Assembly: GCA_022750355.1 (NCBI GenBank)
Contig: JAKIVW010000001.1
Location: 1-22,403, forward strand
Direction of reading: 5' to 3'
From: Thermoplasmata archaeon
GTDB taxonomy: Archaea; Thermoplasmatota; Thermoplasmata; Lutacidiplasmatales; UBA184
DNA: 22,403 nt
Part shown: positions 1 through 7,070 of the stretch, piece after piece
How the letters are laid out: the number at the start of each line of letters is the position of its first letter
How positions within the stretch are numbered: the first letter of the stretch is position 1
Made by a program: the position numbers and the translations under genes
Notes under the pieces: model-generated
Databases searched by the model: none
Told to the model about the DNA's origin: nothing
What the model saw: the letters and a program-made list of their open reading frames with translations, nothing else

Positions 1-444
1 GCGGGTCGGTCCGAATCCGCCGAACTCGGTGTTCAGGTTGTCGAGCTCGTACAGGACGACCTTGGGTTGGTCGGTTCGGGCCATGATGAACGAGCAGGAG
101 CGGACCCACTGGCGGAGGAAGGGCTGGTGCTCGACGACGTATCCGAGGAGCGTGGCCCTCGACGGATGTTGAAGCGCCATCACGAAGGGGTGCGGTGTCT
201 TCCCGTAGAACTTCGCGATGAACTTCGATTTGATCCAGCCTTTGATCCCGGCCGGGCCTACCGCAAACAGCCGCTCGAGTCCGGGGACCAGGTCGTCCGC
301 CTCGGACTTCGTGCGCGTGAGATTCTGGTTCAGCCACCGAACGTGATCCGGGTCGCTCGCCTCCGCCCGGCCGACCAGATGCGTGGCGAGGGCGGGAAGG
401 TCACCGTCTCCCAACGAAAGAAGACACGCCGGGCACTTCGTCAT
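1..444 (-). CDS. Zinc-motif protein with PqqC/TenA-like (heme-oxygenase-fold) domain, 3'-truncated by window edge
   Basis: The frame is open from an ATG at 442-444 to the left edge, giving 148 residues; the C-terminus lies outside the window. A strong Shine-Dalgarno (GAGGGGGAG) sits just upstream of the ATG. Residues Cys4, Cys7, His22 and His34 form a plausible N-terminal C2H2-type zinc site. From about residue 80 the helices around 'HPFVMALQH', 'YVVEHQPFLRQWV' and 'LYELDNLNTEFGG' resemble the TenA/PqqC heme-oxygenase-like fold, whose members include di-iron oxidases and thiaminases. Substrate and metal ligands cannot be read because the rest is missing. The gene starts 16 bp after the 71-aa gene and is probably co-transcribed with it. 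Translation was done by hand. The fold call is moderate and the exact function is unknown. Confidence 0.65.
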   Translation of the reverse strand, partial: MTKCPACLLSLGDGDLPALATHLVGRAEASDPDHVRWLNQNLTRTKSEADDLVPGLERLFAVGPAGIKGWIKSKFIAKFYGKTPHPFVMALQHPSRATLLGYVVEHQPFLRQWVRSCSFIMARTDQPKVVLYELDNLNTEFGGFGPTR

Positions 445-460
445 CGGCTCCCCCTCGGTT

Positions 461-676
461 CTAGAGCGGGAATGTATCCGGAAGGCGTCGGCGCAGGGAT
501 TGGTACTCCGGATCCTCCCGATAGGTTTCCCGCATCCGGTCGAGGGTCGCTTTCACTTCCTCGGGCTGGCGGTGTCGAGTGTCGGAAACCATTCCGACCG
601 TGTCTTCAAAATCGGCACCGCACGCCGCGTAACAGTTCCCCATTCCGGTGAGCAGTTCCCGCTCCCGGGCGTCCAT
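461..676 (-). CDS. Small conserved-looking hypothetical protein, 71 aa
   Basis: This acidic, charged, helical 71-residue protein has no signal peptide or membrane segment. It carries two cysteines near residues 15 and 19 (NCYAACG) and a C-terminal half with Glu/Arg-rich helices (EEVKATLDRMRETYRED). The ATG has a GGAG ribosome-binding site 3-4 nt upstream and a TATA-like box at -28, so it is better supported than the overlapping open frames. It lies between the DUF169 gene (97 bp upstream) and the PqqC-like gene (16 bp downstream), all on one strand. I do not recognise the family. It may act with the downstream protein, but that is inference from spacing only. Confidence 0.6.
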   Translation of the reverse strand: MDARERELLTGMGNCYAACGADFEDTVGMVSDTRHRQPEEVKATLDRMRETYREDPEYQSLRRRLPDTFPL

Positions 677-681
677 GGTCT

Positions 682-712
682 CCGAATCCTGCCTTTCATC
701 ATAAGGATTCGG
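682..712 (-). promoter_or_regulatory. TATA-like box flanked by a 9-bp perfect inverted repeat (candidate promoter/operator)
   Basis: On the minus strand TTATGATG occupies 704-697, its first base 28 nt upstream of the ATG at 676, where an archaeal TATA box for a nearly leaderless transcript would be. The box lies in the 13-nt spacer of a perfect inverted repeat: CCGAATCCT at 682-690 and AGGATTCGG at 704-712. A repressor bound to these arms would cover the TATA box. The same octamer at the same distance precedes the gene at 4003. Operator function is inferred. Confidence 0.5.
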
Positions 713-772
713 CGCGAAGGGGTTCGGCCGTCGGGGGCGACGGTTCTCGCGGGGGGAGACCGACCGACTCGG

Positions 773-1534
773 TTACGCGGGTTGGTGGGCCTGGGGGGCT
801 GCGCGCTTCCGTGCGGCATCTTCGGAAGCGATGACCGCATTCGCCTCGACGATCCGACCCAGCTTCTCGGCGAAGCGGGAGAGGTGATCGCCTCGAATGC
901 CGACCACCATCTTGTCCACGCCGAGGTCGGTGTAGATGCGGGAGCCCGTGCACCCGAGCGAAACTCCCACGGGCGTCCCTTGATTCAGGATGGGCATGAT
1001 GGCACACATCGGCCGGCCGTTGATCGAGACCGGGCGCGCGTCCGTGCCCGAACCGGCCGCCTCGACCGCGAGCATCGCGGCCTTGGGGGTCGTGAACAGC
1101 AACACCCCCGTGGGGGGCATCGGGAGCGAGCCGAGGGGGCCGTAGGCCACGAACTTCGGCGCCGTCGCGTTGTGGGGCACGTGCGCCTCCTCGCCGGGAT
1201 TGAGGTATCCGACCGATTGCATTCGACCGATGGTCGACATCAGCCGGCCACCGATCTCACCGGCGGGAGGAATCCCCAGGACGAAGGCCCCGACCTCACA
1301 ATCCTCGTGCTTGGGAAGCGAAGCGTAGAACGGTTTCTCCGCTCCGAACGCGAAGAACGTGCACACGGACGGGACCCCTCCCGGATGCTCTGCGACCCCC
1401 ACGGGGGCGGTCTCGAGGTAGGAAACCTGCACCGGCGGCATATCGAGGTCGAGTTGCCGAGTGAGTTGGTCCGAGATCGCCTTCCACTCTTCGACCATGG
1501 GAAACCGGCGCACCAAACGGAAGTCGCTATACAT
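773..1534 (-). CDS. DUF169 family protein (COG2043-like)
   Basis: This is a full-length, 253-residue soluble protein of the DUF169 family, known from archaea and anaerobic bacteria but without an established biochemical role. Visible family features are an N-terminal W..I...L helix, the 'PPVQVSY' strand, four spread cysteines (Cys58, Cys79, Cys177, Cys195), 'VAYGPLGSLPMPPTGVLLF' in the middle and the 'VSLGCTGSR' motif near residue 195. Conserved cysteines suggest metal or cofactor binding, but this is inference. The ATG at 1532-1534 is preceded by a modest GGGA; the internal Met13 has no ribosome-binding site. It is followed on the same strand by the 71-aa gene and the PqqC-like gene. The C-terminal 20 residues are Ala/Arg-rich and probably disordered. 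Confidence 0.85.
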   Translation of the reverse strand: MYSDFRLVRRFPMVEEWKAISDQLTRQLDLDMPPVQVSYLETAPVGVAEHPGGVPSVCTFFAFGAEKPFYASLPKHEDCEVGAFVLGIPPAGEIGGRLMSTIGRMQSVGYLNPGEEAHVPHNATAPKFVAYGPLGSLPMPPTGVLLFTTPKAAMLAVEAAGSGTDARPVSINGRPMCAIMPILNQGTPVGVSLGCTGSRIYTDLGVDKMVVGIRGDHLSRFAEKLGRIVEANAVIASEDAARKRAAPQAHQPA

Positions 1535-1676
1535 GGTTTCCCAGCCGAGGCGCGAGGCGCTCGGACCGGCGGGTCCGGGACCCCGGAGCCGGCCGGCGGA
1601 GCGGTCCCTCGTTCCCCGGGTCGGCGCGGCCGCACGCTGCCCACCGAGTCGTTGGGACGATCCTGCGGCTCGAGTG

Positions 1677-1784
1677 CGATGTTCATCGTTCGGGGGCGCC
1701 CTCGAACCTGTAAGGGAACGGGCTCACAGCCCCTTGTGCGACGACGAACATCGACCGAAGGGACTCGACCCGGGTTCGAGGGCG
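1677..1784. repeat. Palindrome-rich segment with two interleaved inverted repeats at the 5' end of the recombinase gene
   Basis: Arm A (1677-1689, CGATGTTCATCGT) is repeated inverted at 1741-1753 with one mismatch. Arm B (1697-1708, CGCCCTCGAACC) is repeated inverted and perfectly at 1773-1784. The order A-B-A'-B' is interleaved, not nested. Within it, 1688-1707 is a 20-bp palindrome with one G/T mismatch, so the unit GTTCG(G/A)GGGC occurs at 1688-1697, inverted at 1698-1707, and again at 1774-1783. The segment overlaps the possible recombinase starts (1679, 1736) or is non-coding if the start is at 1820. Function unknown; a recombinase-binding or autoregulatory site is possible. Confidence 0.55.
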
Positions 1785-2713
1785 TCCGTCGGCGGAACGA
1801 CGCACCGTGGCGGGCCTGCGTGGCCCGATTCGCGAGAGAGGATCTGACGGGTTCCCCCGTCGGTGAGCTCTGGAAACGTCGCATCCTTTACGAGGTGGGA
1901 CGGACCCCCTCGCTGCTCCGGAAGGCCGGCGTGATTTCGCCACCCATCACACCCGCCCGGGTGCGGTCGAGTCACGTCCATCAGCTCAAGCGTGGGCTCG
2001 ATTGGAGTCCGGCGACCTTCACCCTGCACTTCGCGGCCTTGCGCCATCTCCTTCGCTGGTCCAAGAATCCCCTCGTGGCGGATCGCGGAGCCTGGTCCGT
2101 ACCCTCGGGATCGAGCGGCCGACGACGTTGGCTCGCGCCCGAGCAGTTGGCCCGCCTCTATCGCTCCGCGCAGGGCCGGGAGCCGGTCCTGCTCGTGCTC
2201 GAGGCGTTCAACGGACTCCGTCGGGTGGAGGTGCTCCGTTTGCGCTACCGGGATATCGACATGGATCGTCAACGACTGCGGGTCCTCGGTAAGGGACGGA
2301 ACGGCGGCAAGTGGCGCACCCTCCCCATGTTCTCGGAGACCAGTCGGGTCCTGCGCACTCTTCCGAGGTCCGAAAGTCCGGACGCGCGGGTCGTTCCGCT
2401 GTCCCGCTCGGGGGCGGACCTGCTGCTGCGCCGGGCCGCGGATCGGGCGGGATTTCCCTCGCTCGGGATACGGGTCTCTCACCACGACCTCCGCCGTACC
2501 TTCGGGCGCCTCAGCCACCAAGCGGGCATGGACCTCGTCCAGCTGAAGAACCTCTACGGACACAGCTCGCTCGACCAGACCGTCCACTACATCGGCCTGG
2601 ACGAGGACGAGATGCGGGCCGGGTTAGAGCGATTCGCTTCTCTCATGGACCCGCTCCTGCGAAAAGGGTCCGACCGGCGCCCGCACGGACCCCGCCGCGG
2701 GTCCGACGTCTGA
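1679..2713 (+). CDS. Tyrosine-type recombinase/integrase (XerA-like)
   Basis: The C-terminal catalytic domain of a tyrosine recombinase is intact. Numbering from the ATG at 1679 (344 aa), the residues are Arg181 in 'NGLRRVEVL', Lys205 in the beta-hairpin 'VLGKGRNGGKW', His269-x-x-Arg272 in 'HHDLRRTFG', His295 in 'YGHSS' and the nucleophile Tyr304 in 'VHYIGL'. A short helical core-binding domain lies at about 95-130 (SPATFTLHFAALRHLLRW). The start is uncertain: ATG 1679 and GTG 1736 or 1820 all lack a clear ribosome-binding site, and the Arg-rich first 45 residues may not be translated. It catalyses strand exchange between short inverted-arm sites. It stands alone, with no excisionase, phage genes or recognisable tRNA target, so it could be a domesticated integrase remnant or the chromosomal XerA; the sequence does not decide. 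Confidence 0.85.
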   Translation: MFIVRGRPRTCKGTGSQPLVRRRTSTEGTRPGFEGVRRRNDAPWRACVARFAREDLTGSPVGELWKRRILYEVGRTPSLLRKAGVISPPITPARVRSSHVHQLKRGLDWSPATFTLHFAALRHLLRWSKNPLVADRGAWSVPSGSSGRRRWLAPEQLARLYRSAQGREPVLLVLEAFNGLRRVEVLRLRYRDIDMDRQRLRVLGKGRNGGKWRTLPMFSETSRVLRTLPRSESPDARVVPLSRSGADLLLRRAADRAGFPSLGIRVSHHDLRRTFGRLSHQAGMDLVQLKNLYGHSSLDQTVHYIGLDEDEMRAGLERFASLMDPLLRKGSDRRPHGPRRGSDV

Positions 2714-2716
2714 CGA

Positions 2717-2730
2717 CCGGGGAATCCCGG
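2717..2730. terminator. Short hairpin in the convergent gap
   Basis: CCGGG-GAAT-CCCGG forms a 5-bp stem with a 4-nt loop just after the recombinase stop and before the end of the convergent oxidoreductase gene. No T-run follows, so terminator activity is doubtful. Confidence 0.2.
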
Positions 2731-2768
2731 GAGGCGGTGGATTCGACGCCCCGGCGACCCCCCCGACC

Positions 2769-3815
2769 TCACGCGGCCGGTAGGTCCACGGGATCCGCGA
2801 TCTTCAACAGCTGTTTGCCGAAATTGGCCCCGGAGTACAGACGAGCCAACGTGGAGGGCGCATGCTCCAGCCCGACCACGACGTCCTCCTTCGACCGTAG
2901 TCGTCCCGAGGCGAGCCAGCCGGAGAGGGCGGCCACGGCCTCGGGGAACCGGTCGGCGTAATCCCGGGCCAGCAGCCCTTCCATCCGCCCGTTCACCATG
3001 CAGAGGGCCAGGTAGTTGACCGGGCCCGGAGGTTGGACCGTTTCCGCATACCGTGACGTCCCGCCGCAAACCACGATGCGCCCATTTCGGCGGAGCCGTT
3101 CCCGGGCCAGATCCAGCGTGGGTCCGCCGACATTGTCGAAGTAGATGTCGATGCCATCGGGGCAGAGCGCCGTAAGGCGCGCCCCGACGTCTTCGGACCG
3201 ATGATCGATCGCCCCGTCAAATCCGGCCTCTCCGACCAGCCAGTCGCACTTCTGCCGTCCACCGGCGATCCCGATGACCTTGAGGCCGAGGATCTTGGCC
3301 ATCTGACCGGCGATCGAACCGACCCCGCCGGCCGCCGCCGACACGACGAAGGTCTCGCCCGCCTTAGGACGGGCGACGTCGACCACCCCGAAGTACGCCG
3401 CCATCCCGGTGACCCCGAGGGTTCCGAGAGCGAGATTGGGAGGGACGCCGGGAGGAACCCGGGTGGTCGGGAAGTATCCTCGACCGTCCGAGGCCGAGTA
3501 CTCCTCCCAACCGGAATACCCGTGCACGAGGTCGCCGGGGTGGAAGCCCTCGAGTCGGGACTCGACCACCTGGGAGACGGTGAGTCCGCGCATGACCCCG
3601 CCGATCGGGATGCCGTTGGATTCCGAGTCCACCTCGGAGTAGTAGGCCATAAGGAACCATTGGGTGGGGTCGAAGGAGAGCCAGAGGTTTCGCAGCAGCA
3701 TCTGCCCTTCCGAGATCGAAGGGATGGCACCCTGGGTCCACCGGAAGTTGTGATCGCCGATCGGGCCGTCCGGACGGGCGGTGAGGACCCATTGACGATT
3801 GATCGGGGACGGCAC
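2769..3815 (-). CDS. NADP-dependent medium-chain oxidoreductase (CurA / leukotriene B4 12-hydroxydehydrogenase type)
   Basis: This zinc-free medium-chain dehydrogenase/reductase of 348 residues has the family's usual length. The N-terminal catalytic half includes 'SINRQWVL'-like and 'GDLVHGYSGWEEY' segments. The Rossmann half opens with the nucleotide motif AAAGGVGSIAG at 160-170 and continues with 'GGRQKCDWL' (phosphate-contact region) and 'DGIDIYFDNVGGPTLD', a hallmark of the prostaglandin/CurA reductases. The 'GRIVVCGGTSRY' segment follows. These enzymes reduce C=C bonds of alpha,beta-unsaturated ketones or aldehydes with NADPH, often for detoxification. The start is GTG at 3813-3815 with GAGGA 6 nt upstream. 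No neighbour points to a specific substrate. The family is confident; the substrate is unknown. Confidence 0.9.
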   Translation of the reverse strand: MPSPINRQWVLTARPDGPIGDHNFRWTQGAIPSISEGQMLLRNLWLSFDPTQWFLMAYYSEVDSESNGIPIGGVMRGLTVSQVVESRLEGFHPGDLVHGYSGWEEYSASDGRGYFPTTRVPPGVPPNLALGTLGVTGMAAYFGVVDVARPKAGETFVVSAAAGGVGSIAGQMAKILGLKVIGIAGGRQKCDWLVGEAGFDGAIDHRSEDVGARLTALCPDGIDIYFDNVGGPTLDLARERLRRNGRIVVCGGTSRYAETVQPPGPVNYLALCMVNGRMEGLLARDYADRFPEAVAALSGWLASGRLRSKEDVVVGLEHAPSTLARLYSGANFGKQLLKIADPVDLPAA

Positions 3816-3974
3816 AGTGCTTCCTCGTCAGGATGGTCCGACGTCGACTTCGTCGGGGCGGCCGACCGAACGCGACACTCCATATCAACGTCGACCCCGA
3901 AAACGGGTCGAAGATTCGCTCGAACCCCGTGGCCCCTCGCAGCTGCTCGCGAGGGCCCCGATCTGCGGCAGGGG

Positions 3975-3982
3975 TTATGATG
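3975..3982 (+). promoter_or_regulatory. TATA-like box at -28 of the membrane-protein gene
   Basis: TTATGATG begins 28 nt upstream of the ATG at 4003, identical in sequence and distance to the box upstream of the 71-aa gene (704-697, minus). This spacing suits an archaeal promoter giving a nearly leaderless transcript. The remaining bases of the 187-bp divergent gap (3816-4002) show nothing else I can name. Confidence 0.5.
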
Positions 3983-4002
3983 GCCGAGCGAATCTGGGGC
4001 TG

Positions 4003-4653
4003 ATGTCACCCAGGGCCCCGCTCCCTTCTGAGTCCCGATGGGCGAGCGCTTGGCGAATCGAGGTGGATCCGGCGGAGCGAGTCCGGAGGCTCCGACGGTT
4101 TCGACTCGGGACCGCGCTCGGCAGTGCGGTAGCCGGAGTTCTCCTGCTGGCGATCTTCGTGGGGCCCACCGGGAGCTCGTGGAACGTCCCCACGTTCGCG
4201 ATCTACATTTTCGCCGGGTATCTGTTCACGCTCTCGCCCGCCTCTTGGTTCGCGCTCAGTTGGGCCTTACGGAGGGTGACCGACAAGATCGCCTTCGACG
4301 ACGACGGCATCCTGGTCCACGTAACGGGCGGATTGGTGGTCGAAGTACCTTGGACCGACCCCGATTTTGCGGTGGACCTCGTCAATTGGGGGGCCGGAGA
4401 CTTTTCGCGAGGGACGATCATCCTGACCTCGCGCATGAAGCAAGGAGTGCCGAACGGGATGATCACGGTGGACGGTGCCGCCGCGTTGCGCTCCGAAGCC
4501 CAAGGGCGGGGGCTGACCGTGGAATCGAAGGTCGAGGGACGGCCGCCGAAACTCTGGGGGACGGTCGAGATGCGACACCCGGGCCCCGAGCCGGCCCCGG
4601 CCACGCCCGGGTCCGCCGACTCCCCGATGGCCGCCCTCCCTCTAGGGCGTTGA
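4003..4653 (+). CDS. Small membrane protein with PH-like cytosolic part, unknown function
   Basis: The protein has 216 residues from the ATG at 4003, chosen because the TATA-like box lies at -28 and the upstream continuation of the frame is low-complexity and Arg/Pro-rich. A basic stretch (ERVRRLRRFRLG) precedes two hydrophobic segments at about 35-55 and 65-87 ('AVAGVLLLAIFVG' and 'AIYIFAGYLFTLSPASWFALSWAL'). Next comes a soluble beta-rich part ('IAFDDDGILVHV', 'VEVPWTDPDF') reminiscent of bacterial PH/YcxB-like membrane-associated domains, and a Pro-rich tail. That likeness is weak. It is 57 bp upstream of the methyltransferase gene on the same strand and may share its transcript. I do not recognise a named family. 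Confidence 0.65.
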   Translation: MSPRAPLPSESRWASAWRIEVDPAERVRRLRRFRLGTALGSAVAGVLLLAIFVGPTGSSWNVPTFAIYIFAGYLFTLSPASWFALSWALRRVTDKIAFDDDGILVHVTGGLVVEVPWTDPDFAVDLVNWGAGDFSRGTIILTSRMKQGVPNGMITVDGAAALRSEAQGRGLTVESKVEGRPPKLWGTVEMRHPGPEPAPATPGSADSPMAALPLGR

Positions 4654-4710
4654 ACTCGGGGACGGCGTCCGACCTGAGGAATCCCCGTCCGACGACTCCA
4701 CGGGAGGCAC

Positions 4711-5481
4711 GTGCCGAAGTGGGACCCCGCTCAATATCTACGATTCGAGCGAGAGCGAGGCCTCCCCTGCCGGGATCTGATCTCCCGGATCGGTGGGATC
4801 GCCCCCCAACGGATCATCGACCTCGGCTGCGGAGCCGGGACGAGCACCGCGATGCTCCGGGAGCGATGGCCGACGGCGGAATTATCGGGGTTGGACAGCT
4901 CCCCCGAAATGATCGATTCCGCCCGGTCGAAGGGAGGCACCATCACATGGGTCCTCGGAGACGTCCGCGCGTGGACCGACCCGCGGCCGTTCGACCTCGT
5001 CTTCTCGAACGCCGCGCTCCACTGGGTCCCCGACCACGCCGAATTGTTCCCGCGTCTCTTGAAACAGCTCAGCCCGGGAGGGGTCCTGGCCGTCCAGATG
5101 CCCACCAACTCCGACTCGCCCGCCCATCGATGCATCCGCCGGGTGGCCGAGGGAGCCGAGTGGGTCCACCGTTGGCCGCTCGGGGGATCGCCGTCGTTCG
5201 TCGGGCCCCCGGAGGGGTACTACGACCTGCTCGCACCCCGAGCGGCCCGGGTCGAGATCTGGCAAACCGAATACATCCACGTGCTCCCCGACGCTCCCGC
5301 GATCGTCGAATGGGTCAAGGGCACCACGCTTCGGCCGTACCTCGACGCGCTCCCCTCCCCCGTGGACCGCGAGACGTTCTTGGCCGAGATCACCCGCGGG
5401 ATGACGGTCGCCTATCCTCCGCAGGCCGACGGGCAGGTGCTCTTTCCGTTTCGACGCCTTTTCCTCCTCGCGCACCGCTAG
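4711..5481 (+). CDS. Class I SAM-dependent methyltransferase, trans-aconitate 2-methyltransferase-like
   Basis: This 256-residue soluble enzyme opens with 'WDPAQYLRFERERGLPCRDLI', close to the Tam signature W.p..Y..F...R..P..dL. Motif I 'IIDLGCGAGTST' lies at about 35-46, the acidic post-I residue is in 'LSGLDSSPEMI', and motif IV is 'FDLVFSNAALHWVPDH', also typical of Tam. 'LSPGGVLAVQMP' is motif VI. Tam methylates trans-aconitate, an inhibitor of aconitase, using S-adenosylmethionine. The start is GTG with GGGAGG 4 nt upstream. The length matches Tam (about 250-260 aa). Relatives such as BioC-like enzymes are possible, but the N-terminal motif favours Tam. Confidence 0.8.
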   Translation: MPKWDPAQYLRFERERGLPCRDLISRIGGIAPQRIIDLGCGAGTSTAMLRERWPTAELSGLDSSPEMIDSARSKGGTITWVLGDVRAWTDPRPFDLVFSNAALHWVPDHAELFPRLLKQLSPGGVLAVQMPTNSDSPAHRCIRRVAEGAEWVHRWPLGGSPSFVGPPEGYYDLLAPRAARVEIWQTEYIHVLPDAPAIVEWVKGTTLRPYLDALPSPVDRETFLAEITRGMTVAYPPQADGQVLFPFRRLFLLAHR

Positions 5482-5537
5482 GGAAAGCCCCTCCGGAAAT
5501 TGGTACTCCGTGGGGGATCGTTCGCGGCGGCACCGAG

Positions 5538-5576
5538 CATATGGGGGCCGGGCGCTACGTCCATCGACCGAAGGTG
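5538..5576 (+). promoter_or_regulatory. Possible promoter and ribosome-binding site of the MBL-fold gene
   Basis: An AT-rich CATATG (5538-5543) sits in GC-rich sequence about 44 nt upstream of the GTG at 5585, and GAAGGTG (5570-5576) lies 8 nt before that start. A transcript starting near 5566 would carry this ribosome-binding site. Weak evidence, from spacing alone. Confidence 0.25.
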
Positions 5577-5584
5577 CGACGACC

Positions 5585-6475
5585 GTGAAGTCCCGGCATT
5601 TCACCGTGCAGCCCCTGTCCGAGGGAGTGAGCGCCACCATCGCGACCCCGGGCGGTGCCGCGGTTTCGAACTCGGCGGTCGTGGACGTGGGAGACGCCAC
5701 GCTCGTCTTCGACACGATGTTGACCCCCCGCGCGGCCGAAGACCTGGCCACGGCCGCGCTCGAACTCACCGGACGACGACCGACGCTCGCGGCCAACAGC
5801 CATTGGCACCTCGACCACATCCTCGGAAACTCGGTGTTCTCCTCGCTTCCGATCTATGCGACGCGCCGCACTCGGGAGATCTTGCTCGAGAAGCGCGTGG
5901 AACTGGAAGGCGAACTAAAGCCCGAGGCGCTCGCCCGGGACGTTTCGGAGATCGAACGTCAATTGAAAGCCGGGGACCCCGGGGTGAGCGCCGAGCTCCT
6001 CGCCCTCAATCGGGCGCTGCTCGAGGACGCGGCGAACCTCCGGCTGACCCCGCCGACCCGGGTGTTCGAGTCGAAGTTCCGCCTTCCTTCCCAACGAAGG
6101 GTCGAGCTCGTCAGTTGGGGGAGCGGACATACCGAGAGCGACTCCGTGTTGTTCCTGCCGGACGAGGGGATCCTCTACGCCGGCGACCTGGTGCTGGCCG
6201 GGGTGCATCCCAGCACGGGGTCCGGGGATCCGGAGCACTGGCTCACGGTGCTCGACGAGATCGACCGGCTGCACCCGGAACGGATCGTCCCCGGCCACGG
6301 CCCCGTTTCGTCCGGCGCCGTGGTGGGAGAGATGCGCGAGTACCTGACCACCGTCCTCCGCGTCGCGAGCGCACCGGATCCCCACGAGATGCCCGCCAAG
6401 TATGCCACGTGGGGTTTTCGGGAGAGCTTTGAGCAGAGCATCCGGTTCGTGCGAAGTCGGCCCACGCCGCGCTAA
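5585..6475 (+). CDS. Metallo-beta-lactamase-fold hydrolase
   Basis: From the GTG at 5585 the protein has 296 residues. The metal-binding set is complete: His73-x-His75-x-Asp77-His78 in 'NSHWHLDHILGN', His182 in 'SGHTESD', Asp201 in 'LYAGDLV' and His238 in 'VPGHGP'. This is the dinuclear-zinc (or iron) site of the MBL superfamily. Residues about 100-160 form a helical insertion (LEKRVELEGELKPEALARDVSEIERQL is only part of it), typical of the lactonase/quinoprotein-relay branch and not of glyoxalase II. The substrate cannot be told. I chose this start because the upstream extension is Arg-rich and unlike the family. Upstream methyltransferase and MBL genes are 103 bp apart. Confidence 0.85.
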   Translation: MKSRHFTVQPLSEGVSATIATPGGAAVSNSAVVDVGDATLVFDTMLTPRAAEDLATAALELTGRRPTLAANSHWHLDHILGNSVFSSLPIYATRRTREILLEKRVELEGELKPEALARDVSEIERQLKAGDPGVSAELLALNRALLEDAANLRLTPPTRVFESKFRLPSQRRVELVSWGSGHTESDSVLFLPDEGILYAGDLVLAGVHPSTGSGDPEHWLTVLDEIDRLHPERIVPGHGPVSSGAVVGEMREYLTTVLRVASAPDPHEMPAKYATWGFRESFEQSIRFVRSRPTPR

Positions 6476-6640
6476 GCGATGCGAACCGCCCCCCGCGACG
6501 GGTCCGAATCGACCACGCCCTGAATTTGCCGTCGCGAAATTTAGAGCGTCCAATGGGCAGACACGTGGATGCCGGTCGACACGACCTCGCGCCGCCGGCG
6601 GGATACGTTGGGGAAGCCGTGGCCGTTCGAAGGTTTCCGA

Positions 6641-6657
6641 CCCCCCTCAGGGGGGGG
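6641..6657. terminator. C6/G-rich hairpin containing the stop codon of the OB-fold gene
   Basis: CCCCCC (6641-6646), TCA (6647-6649) and a run of eight G (6650-6657) form a 6-bp GC stem whose 3-nt loop is, on the minus strand, the TGA stop of the OB-fold gene. It lies between convergent genes and could help terminate either transcript, though no T-run is present. The 171-bp gap 6476-6646 otherwise shows no gene. Confidence 0.3.
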
Positions 6658-6964
6658 CGACCTTCTCCATGCGCCCGAGCTTCCCCAGGGAGATCTGCGG
6701 TCGACCCTTGTAGTCCTTGACCCAGCCCTCCACGATCCGAACCTTCTCTCCCTCACTCACCGCGTCGACCTCGTCCCCCCATAGGACCAACGCGATCTCG
6801 CCGGTCCCGTCCTTGAGGGTGCCGTTCCGAACCTTCTTGGCCCCTCCCGATCGCTGCTCAAATTCCCGGATGGGTTCGAGCTTGGAGACCGTCGCCTCGA
6901 TGGTCGCGATCCGTTCGGGACGCAGGTCGGAGATGAACATCTTCGGGGGGACGCTGTCGGGCAT
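6647..6964 (-). CDS. Single-domain OB-fold nucleic-acid-binding protein (archaeal RPA/SSB-like)
   Basis: This 105-residue protein consists of one OB fold: 'ATIEATVSKLEPIREFEQRSGGAKKVRNGTL' (strands 1-2 with a charged loop), 'DGTGEIALVLWGDEVDAV' and 'GEKVRIVEGWVKDYKGRPQISLG'. The pattern V..G.L.D.TG.I.l.LW.....v..G..v.i..g.v.dy.G..qis is the archaeal RPA-type ssDNA-binding OB signature. It binds single-stranded DNA or RNA and probably acts in replication or repair, alone or with a larger RPA. There is no zinc finger and no acidic tail. The ATG at 6962-6964 is the first in frame; a later Met (MFISDLRPERI) could also serve. It is one of the better indications that the source is an archaeon. Confidence 0.88.
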   Translation of the reverse strand: MPDSVPPKMFISDLRPERIATIEATVSKLEPIREFEQRSGGAKKVRNGTLKDGTGEIALVLWGDEVDAVSEGEKVRIVEGWVKDYKGRPQISLGKLGRMEKVAPP

Positions 6965-6986
6965 CGGCCCGCCATGCCCCCGTGGC

Positions 6987-6995
6987 GAATAGAAT
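6987..6995 (-). promoter_or_regulatory. Weak TATA-like box upstream of the OB-fold gene
   Basis: On the minus strand ATTCTATTC is centred about 27 nt upstream of the ATG at 6964, the distance seen for the better TATA-like boxes in this window. It is the only AT-rich patch in the 106-bp gap to the molybdenum hydroxylase gene. Confidence 0.3.
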
Positions 6996-7070
6996 CTTCA
7001 CCCTCGTCTCAGGGGCGAACCTCGCCTCTTCCCGGGCCCCTTTCGGCGCCCCCCGGACGGTGGGCTCGCC

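Noticed and set aside
383..1678. Long plus-strand open frame extending the recombinase N-terminally to more than 770 residues.
   Set aside because: It runs antisense through the DUF169, 71-aa and PqqC-like genes, is Arg/Gly/Pro-rich and has no domain pattern; it is a GC-rich shadow frame.
1535..1820. A tRNA gene or tRNA-derived attachment site beside the recombinase, suggested by GGTTCGAGGG at 1773-1782.
   Set aside because: No 5-bp T-stem, acceptor stem or anticodon arm can be formed around it on either strand.
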